A DNA stretch of 64,000 bases from Candidatus Electrothrix rattekaaiensis (GTDB taxonomy: Bacteria > Desulfobacterota > Desulfobulbia > Desulfobulbales > Desulfobulbaceae): assembly GCA_032595675.1 (NCBI GenBank), contig JAVQMD010000003.1, positions 186,001-250,000 of the forward strand, read 5' to 3'. Of this stretch, positions 9,434 to 18,391 are shown one piece after another. Under the pieces are notes generated by a model. That model was not told where the DNA came from. It did not search any database and worked only from the letters and a program-made list of their open reading frames with translations. Numbering within the stretch: position 1 is the stretch's first letter; every line of letters starts with the position of its first letter. The position numbers were made by a program, and so were the translations under genes.

Positions 9434-11197
9434 TTAGAAGACGCCCTTCACCTTACCGGTCTCGGTGTCCACATCAATGCGACGGTACGCCGGATCAGAG
9501 GCCGTACCCGGCATCAGACTGATGGCACCGGCAACCGGCACGACAAAGCCTGCGCCCTTATAGGTGAGGATGTCGCGGATAGGCAATGTCCATCCCTTGG
9601 GCGTTCCTTTGAGGGAAGGATCATGGGACAGCGAGAGATGGGTCTTGACCATACAAGTGGTCATCTCCTTCATCTCGGGATCCGCTTCCATTCGTTTTAG
9701 TTTAGCAGCCGCTTCCGGTGAGTAGCTTACACCGTCGCCACCGTACACCTCTTTGACAATCAGTTCGATACGCTCGGACAACGGGGTATCCAGATCATAG
9801 AGGAACTTAAAGTCGTTGGGTTCTTCACAGGCATCGGCAACTGCATCAGCGAATTCCAAAGCACCCTCACCACCGTGCTCCCAATGACGGGACAGGGCCA
9901 CGCGGGCACCGGCAGCCTCGGAGAGACGGCGAACCGCTGCAATCTCGTTGTCCGTATCAGTGTAAAAGGCGTTGATACAAACCACCGGATTGATTCCGGC
10001 CTTCTTGACGGTCTCAATGTGGTGAATAAGGTTTGCGCATCCCTCTTCAACCCAGCCCACATTCTCACCCTCATACTCTTTGGGCATCGGTTTACCCGGA
10101 ACCGGGATCGGTGCGCCGCCGTGGCACTTGAGTGCCCTGATGGTAGCAACAACAACCGCACAGTTGGGCTTGAGGCCGGAGTAACGGCATTTGAGGTTCC
10201 AGAATTTCTCAAAACCGATGTCCGCACCAAAGCCGGACTCGGTGACGTTATAGTCAGCCAACTTCAGACCAACGCGATCGGCAATAACTGAGGACTGACC
10301 AATGGCGATATTAGCAAAGGGGCCAGCATGAACAACAACGGGCTGGCCTTCCAAGGTCTGCATCAGGTTGGGGTTGATGGCGTCGACCATCCAAGCAGTC
10401 ATTGCGCCTGCAACTTCCAGATCTTCCGTGGTGATCGGACGATCCTGCTTATCATAGGCAACCACGATCTTACCAATACGCTCGCGCATATCTTTCAGAT
10501 CCTTGGCAATGGACAGAATAGCCATGATCTCGGAGCTGACTGCAATGGCAAAGCTGGACTGCATGGTCATGCCGTCCATCTTGCCGCCCTGGCCGATGGT
10601 GATATTGCGCAGGGCCTGGGCGCAGTAATCCATGATCCAGTTGAACTCCACCTTTTTGGGATGGATATCCAGCCGTCTCAGCTTCCGCATGGCCAGCTGC
10701 TCGTCCGTGTAGTTGCACTCATGCTGCATCCGGGCGGTCAGAGCCACCATGCCTAGGTTATGAGCATTCATGATGGCGTTGATATCGCCGGTCATACCCA
10801 GAGAAAACGGGGTCAGGGGAATACACTGGGCCAAACCGCCGCCTGCTGCGGAACCCTTGATATTCATGGTCGGGCCGCCAGAAGGCTGGCGGATAGCACC
10901 GACAACAGACTTGCCGCGCTTACCCAGGCCCTGCACCAAACCCATTGCGCAGGTGGACTTCCCTTCACCCAGCGGGGTCGGAGAAATAGCTGTTACGTCA
11001 ACATATTTTCCGTCCGGCTTGTCTTTCAGCCGATCAAGGATCTTGCGGTAGTCCAGCTTGGCCAAGTAATGACCGTGCGGCAGCAGCTCTTCTTTTTCCA
11101 GTCCGAGCTGTTCGCCCAACTCGTACACTGTTTTCATCCGGCTTTCCGCCTCTTCGGCGATTTCCCAGTCAGCATGTTTGGTCGGATCTAAAACCAT
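9434..11197 (-). CDS. fhs: Formate-tetrahydrofolate ligase
   Basis: A 587-residue cytoplasmic enzyme that activates formate onto tetrahydrofolate with ATP, entering the methyl branch of the Wood-Ljungdahl and one-carbon pathways. Family marks are the P-loop variant TPLGEGKST near residue 75, the [19 protein letters not shown] stretch, [12 protein letters not shown], and [19 protein letters not shown] in the C-terminal half. It is full length. A sulfate reducer of this type could use it for acetate oxidation or CO2 fixation. It is transcribed alone, with a long upstream gap. Confidence 0.97.
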   Translation of the reverse strand: MVLDPTKHADWEIAEEAESRMKTVYELGEQLGLEKEELLPHGHYLAKLDYRKILDRLKDKPDGKYVDVTAISPTPLGEGKSTCAMGLVQGLGKRGKSVVGAIRQPSGGPTMNIKGSAAGGGLAQCIPLTPFSLGMTGDINAIMNAHNLGMVALTARMQHECNYTDEQLAMRKLRRLDIHPKKVEFNWIMDYCAQALRNITIGQGGKMDGMTMQSSFAIAVSSEIMAILSIAKDLKDMRERIGKIVVAYDKQDRPITTEDLEVAGAMTAWMVDAINPNLMQTLEGQPVVVHAGPFANIAIGQSSVIADRVGLKLADYNVTESGFGADIGFEKFWNLKCRYSGLKPNCAVVVATIRALKCHGGAPIPVPGKPMPKEYEGENVGWVEEGCANLIHHIETVKKAGINPVVCINAFYTDTDNEIAAVRRLSEAAGARVALSRHWEHGGEGALEFADAVADACEEPNDFKFLYDLDTPLSERIELIVKEVYGGDGVSYSPEAAAKLKRMEADPEMKEMTTCMVKTHLSLSHDPSLKGTPKGWTLPIRDILTYKGAGFVVPVAGAISLMPGTASDPAYRRIDVDTETGKVKGVF

Positions 11198-11622
11198 GAT
11201 GGGTCTCCTGTAAAGTTGAATATTTAAAGGTTACGAATAATTAAATCAGAGAGCGGACACAACCGGAAAATGAGGGCTCAGAGGCATAGTTGACACGTAA
11301 AAAAGCCTGAGCAGTGCATCCTGCACAGAAAAGAAATATTTATTTTATCGTTTTTAGAACCTATTGTCAATATATTAGTCAACATGCTCACATTACTGTA
11401 CAAGCAATAAAACATTTTTGTGAAAAATTAATCAGGTAAAAACAGATGGAAAACGCTGCTGAAAATCCTTCTGCAGCGGGATCATCACTTCTCGCATGGA
11501 GGGTTCTGCATCTTTGATAAAGTCCTTTTCATGAGAGAAAAAAGGGAATATAGTCTTCCCGGTTACACAGCTTCGTTCTACAGAATATCTGCCATTTTCA
11601 ACAAAAAGGACGTGATAACAAG
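11198..11622. other. Divergent intergenic region
   Basis: 425 bp between fhs (leftward) and the ThyX-like gene (rightward). It becomes increasingly AT-rich from about 11330, marking the left edge of the AT-rich accessory block. Both genes' promoters should lie here. No ORF or RNA could be supported. Confidence 0.45.
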
Positions 11623-12936
11623 GTGAAAGTAATTATCAACGACGAATTCGATCCCGAATCATCAGCTATGATGCAAGCACTTTACAGTCGCTCATCAGCA
11701 AGTGTAGAAAAACATATTGAACAGGTCAAAAAGACCGGTTCTTCAAATTTCATGAAGAGCTATTACGTGGGCTACGGACATGCTTCAATCGGAGACTGTG
11801 GAGCAACAACGCTTTTTCTAGAGGGTGTTTCTATATTGGCCGCAAAAGCTATACAGGATAATCCGCTTTATTCCGGTCAGGAAACTTCGACAAGATATAT
11901 TGATTTTTCCAGCCAGCCCCTAATTGACCCTGTAAGCACGGAAGAATCCCAAGAAATACTAAAAGATTGGATAAAATTTTACACAACTTCAACTAGAGTT
12001 GTTCGATCATACTTGAAAGATCGCTTCCCACTAGAACAAGGACAGCGACCTAATATATGGGACAAAGCTATAAATGCAAGGGGGTTTGACATCCTCAGAG
12101 GCTTTCTTCCAGCCGGAGCAACCACTCAATTATCTTGGAGCACGAATTTAAGACAGGCATATGACAAGCTTTGTCAGCTAAAATTTCACCCTCTGGATGA
12201 AGTGCGTTTCATTGCTGAGGCAGCATTGAAAAAACTTTCGATAAAATACCCTAGCAGTTTTTCCCATACGCAAAAGGACGAAGCGGAAAAATATTACAGC
12301 CGGTTTTCTAAAAAAATTCATTATTCATCCTACACACCATCGCTATCAGAAGGAGATTTTCTTTGCAGGACAGATATTGATAACAAGCTACTGGAGAATG
12401 AAGAGCATGAAGTTATAGGGCTACGCCCAAAAGGAGCTTTACTCCCAAGGTATATCTCAAAATATGGTCGATACAACTGTATGTTTTTACTTGATTATGG
12501 AAGCTACCGAGATTTACAAAGACACAGAAATGGTCTTTGTAGATTACCCGTCCTTACAACTAACTACGGCTTTAATCAATGGTATTTAAACCATCTGCCT
12601 AACGAACTTTGCAGTCAAGCTAACTTATTAATAAAAAAACAATTTTGCAGGATCAAAGAGCTAGTCGAAAAACACAACCTTTCTTCAGCAGAAACACAGT
12701 ATTACATTCCAATGGGATCGAATATTGTTTGCGAGCTAGTCTATGACCTTCCCGAGATGGTTTATGTTGTCGAACTCAGATCTAGCTCAACAGTTCACCC
12801 TACCTTGCGAAAGGTCGCACATAACATGTATAATACTTTAAAAAATAACCACCCTGCTCTCAAAATTCACGCAGATTTAAGTAAAGATAAATTCGAGGTT
12901 AAACGAGGTTTGCAGGATATTGAAAAGATCAACTGA
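11623..12936 (+). CDS. ThyX superfamily protein with two flavin-dependent thymidylate-synthase-like halves
   Basis: The 437-residue protein is about twice the usual ThyX length. The first half has YVGYGHASIGD and SGQETSTRYIDF, similar to the ThyX substrate/FAD-binding segment. The second half has the ThyX-type arginine motif DLQRHRNGLCRLP (Arg300-His301-Arg302) and a late VELRSSSTVHPTLR segment that matches the ThyX C-terminal signature. The catalytic Ser spacing of a canonical RHRxxSxxxxSxR is not clearly kept, so activity on dUMP is doubtful. GTG is the apparent start. Codon use is AT-rich compared with fhs. It faces a radical SAM/membrane-protein operon 48 bp away. Confidence 0.75.
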   Translation: MKVIINDEFDPESSAMMQALYSRSSASVEKHIEQVKKTGSSNFMKSYYVGYGHASIGDCGATTLFLEGVSILAAKAIQDNPLYSGQETSTRYIDFSSQPLIDPVSTEESQEILKDWIKFYTTSTRVVRSYLKDRFPLEQGQRPNIWDKAINARGFDILRGFLPAGATTQLSWSTNLRQAYDKLCQLKFHPLDEVRFIAEAALKKLSIKYPSSFSHTQKDEAEKYYSRFSKKIHYSSYTPSLSEGDFLCRTDIDNKLLENEEHEVIGLRPKGALLPRYISKYGRYNCMFLLDYGSYRDLQRHRNGLCRLPVLTTNYGFNQWYLNHLPNELCSQANLLIKKQFCRIKELVEKHNLSSAETQYYIPMGSNIVCELVYDLPEMVYVVELRSSSTVHPTLRKVAHNMYNTLKNNHPALKIHADLSKDKFEVKRGLQDIEKIN

Positions 12937-12984
12937 AAATAAGGAGGCTCGGTGGTCATCTGTAAAGTGAAAAAGACAAGTTGG

Positions 12985-13740
12985 TTAGACTATTTTTTTG
13001 CAAAAATTTGAATCTTCCCAAAGCTTCAAAAAGTAATCGGAATAATATTTGGCACCTTTTGAATCTGGCCTGTATTCATATGCAATGGTCTGTTGACTTG
13101 GTGTTTCATAGTGAAACGGACCAATGTAAACATAGTTATCAACTTTTTGATACATATCTTGAGGTAAACTGTCATAGGTTTTAACCTCAATTGTCCCTCT
13201 TTTTTTCTGGGACTTTACTCTTTCCGCCCAACTAATAAGTTCTGCTATTGAATTTCTAATTTGTCCTGGTGGCTCCTTTTCTTCCAGCTCTCTTTGGGCG
13301 ACATATTGACTGTCGGGAGCGATTGTCAGGATTCGAATTGACCGACCTTTTTCGATCTTATCTTCAAGAAGTTGTTTCTTGGCAGCTAAAAAATTCTTCA
13401 TGCCAAATGCAACAATGTCCATTCCGTCTTTCATGTTATCAAGCTTTTCGTTTATCTCGTAGTTAAGAGCTGATCGCACCTCAATATTCTTCAATCCCCA
13501 GTTGTCAATAACACGCCGTGCCTCTTTATCATCATTTAAATACCACGTCATGATAAAAGAAATTATAGATGTTGCTATTATTGAACAGCCAACACTAATT
13601 AGAATGTTTTGAATCGCACTTCGTGGAATACAAAAAAATGTACCTGTTTTTTCTGTTTCGATAATTATGCCAATGGCCGAAAAAGCGAAGCCAATCAAAA
13701 ATATTAACGAGTTTAGAATGGTTATAGTTTTAAATTTCAT
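12985..13740 (-). CDS. Two-TM protein with degenerate phospholipase-D-like cytoplasmic domain
   Basis: Residues ~8-30 and ~43-67 form two membrane helices. The cytoplasmic part (residues ~80-251) has a pattern I recognise from PLD-fold domains without a clear HKD motif: MDIVAFGMKNFL, then a helix, then GRSIRILTIAPDSQYV, a variable helix, IEVKTYDSLP, VDNYVYIGPF and a final YFLKLWED. Such domains occur as sensors or effectors in bacterial signalling and conflict systems. The gene starts 5 bp after the radical SAM gene, so the two are one operon. Function is unknown. Confidence 0.6.
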   Translation of the reverse strand: MKFKTITILNSLIFLIGFAFSAIGIIIETEKTGTFFCIPRSAIQNILISVGCSIIATSIISFIMTWYLNDDKEARRVIDNWGLKNIEVRSALNYEINEKLDNMKDGMDIVAFGMKNFLAAKKQLLEDKIEKGRSIRILTIAPDSQYVAQRELEEKEPPGQIRNSIAELISWAERVKSQKKRGTIEVKTYDSLPQDMYQKVDNYVYIGPFHYETPSQQTIAYEYRPDSKGAKYYSDYFLKLWEDSNFCKKIV

Positions 13741-13745
13741 TTTTT

Positions 13746-14516
13746 TCAGTCTCCAAAGATCTGAAAACTATTCTCATAAACAGTAGTGTACTGCTGCAAT
13801 ATATTTTTCACATTAAAATATTCTCTTGTTTCCGATTCCACCAAAATATAACTGTTGCTGACAACCGCTTTATTTCCTTTTGTACCAGGAGAGGATACAA
13901 ATAATTTTCCCAAGATTACAGGAAGAGAAATACACTGCAATATCTTAACAATTTCTGGCAAGCTTTTCAAAGTCGTGTCTCCAAGAAAAGGTTTTATATA
14001 AATCGCAACATTAAAACCGTTCTCATGCAAAACTTTAATAGATTCAATTCGCTGACGCAAAGAACTTGTACCTTTCTCCATTACTGATATTTCATTAGCA
14101 ACTGGTATGCTTATTAAGAAATACAAATAACTCTTATCTAAAGAGTATATTTCCTCAAGATCAATTGAATTAACAGCCTGCTTCGTTGACAGGGTAACTC
14201 TATATTTATTCTGATTCAAAAAAGTCATAATTTTTTTTGTATGATGCTTTGAATAAGCATCCCACGGATCACTATAACAACCAAAAGAAGCAAGTGTATC
14301 ATCAGGCTTCCAGATAGTTTTTAAATTTTTCCCTATAACTCTTATTATATCAGCAGGTTGTATTTGTTTTGCAATTTTCCCTCTCGGAATACCAATTCTA
14401 TCTAAATAGCAATAGTTACATCGTGCAAGACACCCTACGCGACTATTAATAAATAGTCGTTTTTTATTATAAAAAAGAAAATTATTTTCACCTATTATAC
14501 CCGAAGATTCCTTCAT
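13746..14516 (-). CDS. Radical SAM protein, spore-photoproduct-lyase-like
   Basis: The 256-residue protein has the radical SAM cluster Cys29-x3-Cys33-x2-Cys36 (VGCLARCNYCYLD). Downstream, FGCYSDPWDAYSKHH and YRVTLSTKQAV are typical of the SPL-like branch, where a T(D)P(W/Y) stretch follows the SAM site. It lacks the length of true spore photoproduct lyase. It is the first gene of a two-gene operon with the two-TM protein. The substrate is unknown; a nucleic-acid substrate is an inference from the SPL-like features and the neighbouring ThyX-like gene. The DNA is clearly AT-rich. Confidence 0.72.
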   Translation of the reverse strand: MKESSGIIGENNFLFYNKKRLFINSRVGCLARCNYCYLDRIGIPRGKIAKQIQPADIIRVIGKNLKTIWKPDDTLASFGCYSDPWDAYSKHHTKKIMTFLNQNKYRVTLSTKQAVNSIDLEEIYSLDKSYLYFLISIPVANEISVMEKGTSSLRQRIESIKVLHENGFNVAIYIKPFLGDTTLKSLPEIVKILQCISLPVILGKLFVSSPGTKGNKAVVSNSYILVESETREYFNVKNILQQYTTVYENSFQIFGD

Positions 14517-15084
14517 TATACTTTTACCTTTAAGAAAGATCGCTCGCAGGTCAAGGCATCATCATTTAAGCAATCAAAGAATAAAATCTGTCTGATCCTT
14601 TTCCCGATCAATCAGGGCCGCCCCGACCGCATTACCCACTTCATAATGATCGGGAAATCAAACCATTGTCCATTCCTCGGCAGACAGCTTCCACCGCTCA
14701 ATCCGGCAAAGAACTTGCTTGCTCTCTTTTTTGGAGAAACGTACAGACAACTATCGTATGTTCACGGAAAGTTCAAGGGGAAAGAATACGGGGGCGGCTT
14801 TTTCGAGGCGGCGTGAAGTAAGAAAAACGGTGGAGTCGAACCACGATCCCGCAAGACTGCGGACAGCCCGCAGTAAGTGTCTTTCGCTTCTTCTTCTTTC
14901 TGTCAAAAGTGGTTTTCTGTTTACTTTTCATTCAAAATCGTTAACATCTGACACGGATACAATAAACATTCAGCTTTCCATGTTTGCCCCTTTCATATCC
15001 TGATAGGAGTAAATAATACTAAATAATGCTAATGCGGGCTGCGATCAATACAGGGAATAGAATGTACCTAGCGAAAGAAGGAAT
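14517..15084. other. Region of gene debris, no intact gene
   Basis: 568 bp between the two radical SAM genes. It contains an HyuA-type gene fragment (14574-14657). It also has a short open stretch around 14695-14814 that could be decayed coding sequence but matches nothing I recognise. At about 14816-14895 there is a tRNA-like T-arm sequence. The promoter of the next gene must lie at the right end. Confidence 0.5.
14574..14657 (-). pseudogene. C-terminal fragment of a HyuA-type hydantoinase/oxoprolinase gene
   Basis: On the minus strand 27 codons plus a stop read FPDHYEVGNAVGAALIDREK, then DQTDFIL. They align with the C-terminus of the intact HyuA-type protein encoded at 20132-21841 (FPEHYEVGNAVGAALISREN). 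A TGA stop lies in frame immediately upstream and the rest of the gene is absent, so this is a relic of a paralogue or of an old duplication. Confidence 0.8.
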
Positions 15085-15972
15085 ATGAATAAATTAAAAG
15101 GAATGATCCAGCTTACTGTATTTACACTGAAACGGAAACTGTTTGGAACGAGGTATATCGCAGAGTTTGATGTTACTGATGCCTGTAATCTCAGGTGTGA
15201 GCATTGTTATCACTTTAATGGGAAAAGCGATTTTGTGAAAGAGACTCTTCCTATCGCACAATGGAAAAAACGATTGAATAACCTCTATCGATCCGGAATC
15301 CGAGTGGTTCTGTTAGTAGGCGGTGAACCTGCTTTACGACCAGACGTTTTGATGTTGGCGGACAAAATTTTCCCCTTTGTGTATATTATCACGAATGGAA
15401 CCATAAAAATTTCTGCGGAATTTAAACATCCTCTGTATGTATCTGTTGATGGCGTTGAGAAAACCAATGATACGATACGAGGCCAGGGCGTTTTTTCAAA
15501 AATTTTAGAAAATTATTCTGGTGATAGCCGGGTCATCATTAATATGACAGTCAACGGTCAAAATTACACTGAACTTGAACAGGTGGTGCGTACGTCTCTG
15601 GAGCACAATTTTACAGGCGTTATCTGCAATATCTATATGCCTAAAACAGGGGATGACAAGCACACCGACCCCATGGTTCTTACAAAGGGTCTACGTAAAG
15701 AGATTCTCCAGGAGCTTCGAAGAGTAAAATCGCACTACCCGAACAACTTTTTGCTGAGTGATGGGATGCTCAGATGGTATGAAAAAACCGACCACCGAGG
15801 GTGGTGCTACTGGGGCGATGAGGTGCTCCATTTTGATGCTTCATGGAACCCTAGACGATGCTTCGGAGATAAAGCCGATTGTTCAAATTGCGGGTGTTTT
15901 GCAGGAGCGTTCTATAGCAATCTGACAGCACTGCGAGAGTCAAAAGAAAGGCGAAAAATAGGATTTCTGTAA
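15085..15972 (+). CDS. Radical SAM protein with C-terminal cysteine cluster
   Basis: A 295-residue radical SAM enzyme with Cys34-x3-Cys38-x2-Cys41 (TDACNLRCEHCYHF), the VGGEPALRPD glycine motif and YVSVDGVEKTNDTIRG. The C-terminus has a second set of cysteines (CFGDKADCSNCGCF), which probably binds an auxiliary Fe-S cluster in the manner of SPASM/twitch proteins. An AAGGAAT ribosome site precedes the ATG. The neighbours give no peptide substrate. It could be a peptide-modifying or cofactor enzyme. Confidence 0.78.
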   Translation: MNKLKGMIQLTVFTLKRKLFGTRYIAEFDVTDACNLRCEHCYHFNGKSDFVKETLPIAQWKKRLNNLYRSGIRVVLLVGGEPALRPDVLMLADKIFPFVYIITNGTIKISAEFKHPLYVSVDGVEKTNDTIRGQGVFSKILENYSGDSRVIINMTVNGQNYTELEQVVRTSLEHNFTGVICNIYMPKTGDDKHTDPMVLTKGLRKEILQELRRVKSHYPNNFLLSDGMLRWYEKTDHRGWCYWGDEVLHFDASWNPRRCFGDKADCSNCGCFAGAFYSNLTALRESKERRKIGFL

Positions 15973-16089
15973 AAAATAAAAAAGTACGAGAGTATAACAT
16001 CAAGAAAAAAAAATCATGAACACAGATCAGTTCGATGGTCTGAATTTGGTTTGATAGAAGGCGAATTGCTCACATGCCTCGCGTAACGA

Positions 16090-16326
16090 TTACAACGTCA
16101 CGTTGCAGGCTTAATATGCCTCATATGAAGTTTACAATGCCACGTTGTAAGCTTCACATGGCCTATTGTAAGCTTACAATGACTTGATGTACGCTTCATA
16201 TGGCCCGTTGTAAACGTACAATGCCTCAATGTGAGCTTCTCATGACACGTTGCACGCTTTACATGATCCATTGTAAACAAACAATGCCGTATTGTAAGCT
16301 TTACGCGCCGCATATGAAGCCTGCAA
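16090..16326. repeat. Degenerate array of about eleven 21-bp units with palindromic cores
   Basis: Successive units of 21 bp (one or two of 20 or 22) each contain a variant of the palindrome CATTGTAAGCTTACAATG, for example TTGTAAGCTTCACATG and TTGTAAACGTACAATG. The period equals two turns of B-DNA. A minus-strand translation has a 7-residue period (units such as LTIRHCK, LTIGHVK, LTTWHCK). A similar period occurs at 30491-30868 and 51006-51110. Confidence 0.75.
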
Positions 16327-16333
16327 TGGAGTG

Positions 16334-16361
16334 CTTAATTGGGGTCTGTCCCTAATTTGCT
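16334..16361. repeat. REP-like palindrome
   Basis: AATTGGGG-TCTGT-CCCTAATT is a short hairpin of a kind I associate with REP/RAYT-related sequences ('GGGGTCTGTCCC'). Only one copy was noticed in the window and no transposase is adjacent. Confidence 0.35.
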
Positions 16362-16439
16362 ATTTATTACAACATTCCGAGGGCAAGCACCCGTTTCAGC
16401 ACAACAGGCCTTGTTACAGATCAGACTTACAGATCAAAC

Positions 16440-17000
16440 TTACGGTTCAGACCTTTTGAGATATTTCCTGTAAATATTAACAGACTCCCTGTCCAGCCAC
16501 CTGCTGAATACTTCAAAAAAGGTAACTTCTTTTCTGATCAGATAAAAAACACAGAGCAACAGCAGAGAGAGCAAGGTTACATCATTCTGCCAGGCATCCA
16601 GCGCCCACTGGCCTGACCAAACAAGGGCAAAATCTGCATCAAAGGGGTAGAAATAATAGAGAGGCCATTGATATCCATCTGGCCCCTTTGCCCCGATCAG
16701 ATCACAAAATATATGGAAATGAACCACTGCAAAGGAGACGAGCCAGACAGTTATCTTTTGGGATTTTGAGAAAAAACTCGCCAAGAGCGCAAAGAGAAAA
16801 GCAGAGACAATACTGTGCCCCAGCTTATGGTGATATTCTATAAAATACCCGGTTGTGCCGGTAAACTCATCAATAATCAGCCCGAGCCCGTCAAGATCAG
16901 GAGCAACGCCTGTTAAGGCAACCACGGCTCGCTCTCTGCGACCTTGGAGAAAGTTGACAGCACTGGTCCAGCTGACCAGCAAATGCGTTCCAGGATACAT
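16440..17000 (-). CDS. YdjM-like membrane-bound metal-dependent hydrolase
   Basis: The 186-residue protein opens with MYPGTHLLVSW, then VALTGVAPDLDGLG and YFIEYHHKLGHSIVSAF, and later AVVHFHIFCDLIGAKG. These His/Asp clusters (HLL, APDLD, HHKLGHS, HIFCDL) between hydrophobic helices define the LexA-binding, inner-membrane-associated putative hydrolase family (YdjM, PF04307). About four membrane segments are visible. The physiological substrate is not known for the family. It is a single gene within the AT-rich island. Confidence 0.82.
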   Translation of the reverse strand: MYPGTHLLVSWTSAVNFLQGRRERAVVALTGVAPDLDGLGLIIDEFTGTTGYFIEYHHKLGHSIVSAFLFALLASFFSKSQKITVWLVSFAVVHFHIFCDLIGAKGPDGYQWPLYYFYPFDADFALVWSGQWALDAWQNDVTLLSLLLLCVFYLIRKEVTFFEVFSRWLDRESVNIYRKYLKRSEP

Positions 17001-17100
17001 TACCTTTTGAATGTCCTCTTGGAGGCAGTGTCAGAAAACGAAATTTTTCTGATTTTTTTCCAGTAAAGAGCTTGCCCGCTCTCCTTTTGGTGAGACATTT

Positions 17101-18390
17101 TCATCTAAACATAAATTTATTAAATTCATTTAAGTATCTTGGGTCTGGCCATAAATCTTCTGATTGAGGTAAACGGCTTCGATGGATAGGGCCAACTATT
17201 GCTATATATTCTTTAAGATCAAAGCCGTACTCTTTAGATTCTTTTTTTATATTATCCGGTATACTGATAATATATTTTCTCTCTGAGTTATCATAATCAA
17301 GCTTGATTACCCCAGAGTCGAATGCCCAATGACATTGTTTATTAATACATATTCCATTTGCAACAGAATTTATATCATACATTGCCCAAGGTAGTATATG
17401 AGCTGCATCTACTCCAGCTGATCCTGTCGATTTCATTTGGGTGTGGATCTTTTGCTTCGACGGTCACGAAAAGTCAGTTAGTTAGTTACGGGCACCATGG
17501 TATTTTTTCTAATAAAATCAATGGTAGTTGTTTTAAAAGAGCCACACCCATTTCATTTTAGGGAGTTTTTGACCAGTAAACATGCATGTTTCCCTGTACG
17601 ATGCTCGTATATTTTGTCGGAATTTTGAAGCGTTACCTCCACGAACAGCTACTTTCCTCCACTGTTTTACAGTCTCAATTCTTGCTAATTGTGGAGATTG
17701 ATCATCTTCAAGGCCAAAAGATTTTCCTAGTATTATTCGAGATGTTTCTTTATGACTATTATTTTGTTCAACCTCTGTTAACGCCTCAATTTTTTCGAGA
17801 GGATCGTAAATTATCTCAAGATGATTTGCTATAGCTCGGGCAGATTTTTCAACTATTTTGAAATTAACGTCATTCGCATAAAAACTTTTTTTATGATTGC
17901 GAAGCAAAGTGGCTAACTCAGAGTCTATTTTTTCGACTGCCTTCCATATCTCTATTATCCTTGACAATCTTTCGATAAAATCGACATGTTGTTCTAGTCC
18001 GCTGTAGCTAGCAAGGAGTATGTCAGTAGGTCGGATAATAACTTTATCCGGCATAACTGAGCTGATATCTATTTTAATAACTGTAATGGAATAAGATTCA
18101 AAGGATATCAGTGTATCTCCGCCTGTCGTCTTGAATTCTCTCTTTGGTTTTGGTAGCAAGAGCAGGCTTGCTATTAAACGATAAAGGTGCGTAGTTGTTT
18201 CTTGTTCATCAAGCTTGATTCGAGGCTTTCCTTGCCTTTTATCAGCCCTGGCGCGACCAGGGATTATTAAATTAGGTGTAATTTCATAGTACAGCTCTTT
18301 GTTGAATATATCCGACGCGGTGTATTCTCCCTGGCTTCCAGCTAATTCGTAAACACCGCGTCCTCCACCAGTTCTGAGTGCTATTCTCAT
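17101..18390 (-). pseudogene. HNH restriction endonuclease split by a MITE
   Basis: The first exon-like part (18390 to about 17550) encodes ~280 residues. It ends in FRQNIRASYRETCMFTGQKLP, the first half of an HNH nuclease fold with its first Cys. The rest (17436-17101) continues with STGSAGVDAAHILPWAMYD and NGICINKQCHWAFDSGVI, the catalytic His and later His/Asp of the same domain. Between them lies a 111-bp element that brings a TAA stop. Removing the element plus one target copy (120 bp) rejoins the two parts in frame as a ~391-residue protein. The gene starts 1 nt after the DNA methyltransferase stop, so the pair was a type II restriction-modification operon. Confidence 0.88.
17439..17549. 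mobile_element. MITE with 16-bp terminal inverted repeats and 9-bp target duplication
   Basis: The element begins GGGTGTGGATCTTTTG and ends with the reverse complement of GGGTGTGGCTCTTTTA (14 of 16 matching). It is flanked by perfect copies of ATTTCATTT at 17430-17438 and 17550-17558. It could also be read as 112 bp with 8-bp duplications. It has no coding capacity. No full-length partner element is visible in this window. Confidence 0.85.
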
Positions 18391-18391
18391 T

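Larger units (their letters stand above)
15973..16439. other. Repeat-bearing intergenic region
   Basis: 467 bp holding the 21-bp repeat array (about 16090-16326) and, immediately after it, a REP-like palindrome. No intact gene was found. The minus strand is open through the array, encoding a heptad-periodic His/Lys-rich peptide, but without a recognisable start signal. Confidence 0.6.

Noticed and set aside
14816-14895. tRNA-like sequence on the minus strand (T-arm GTGGTTCGACTCCAC, a possible anticodon stem and weak acceptor pairing)
   Set aside because: There is no D-arm with GG, the anticodon loop lacks U33, and the acceptor match is only A/T-rich purine-pyrimidine runs. Kept only as a possible relic.
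16090-16326. CRISPR array
   Set aside because: Units are back to back at 21 bp with no unique spacers, and they are degenerate palindromes. No cas gene is near. The same applies to 30491-30868.
17031-17060. Hairpin TCAGAAAA/TTTTCTGA with T run as a terminator
   Set aside because: The T run is on the plus strand, where no gene ends; for the leftward genes around it the tail is not T-rich.
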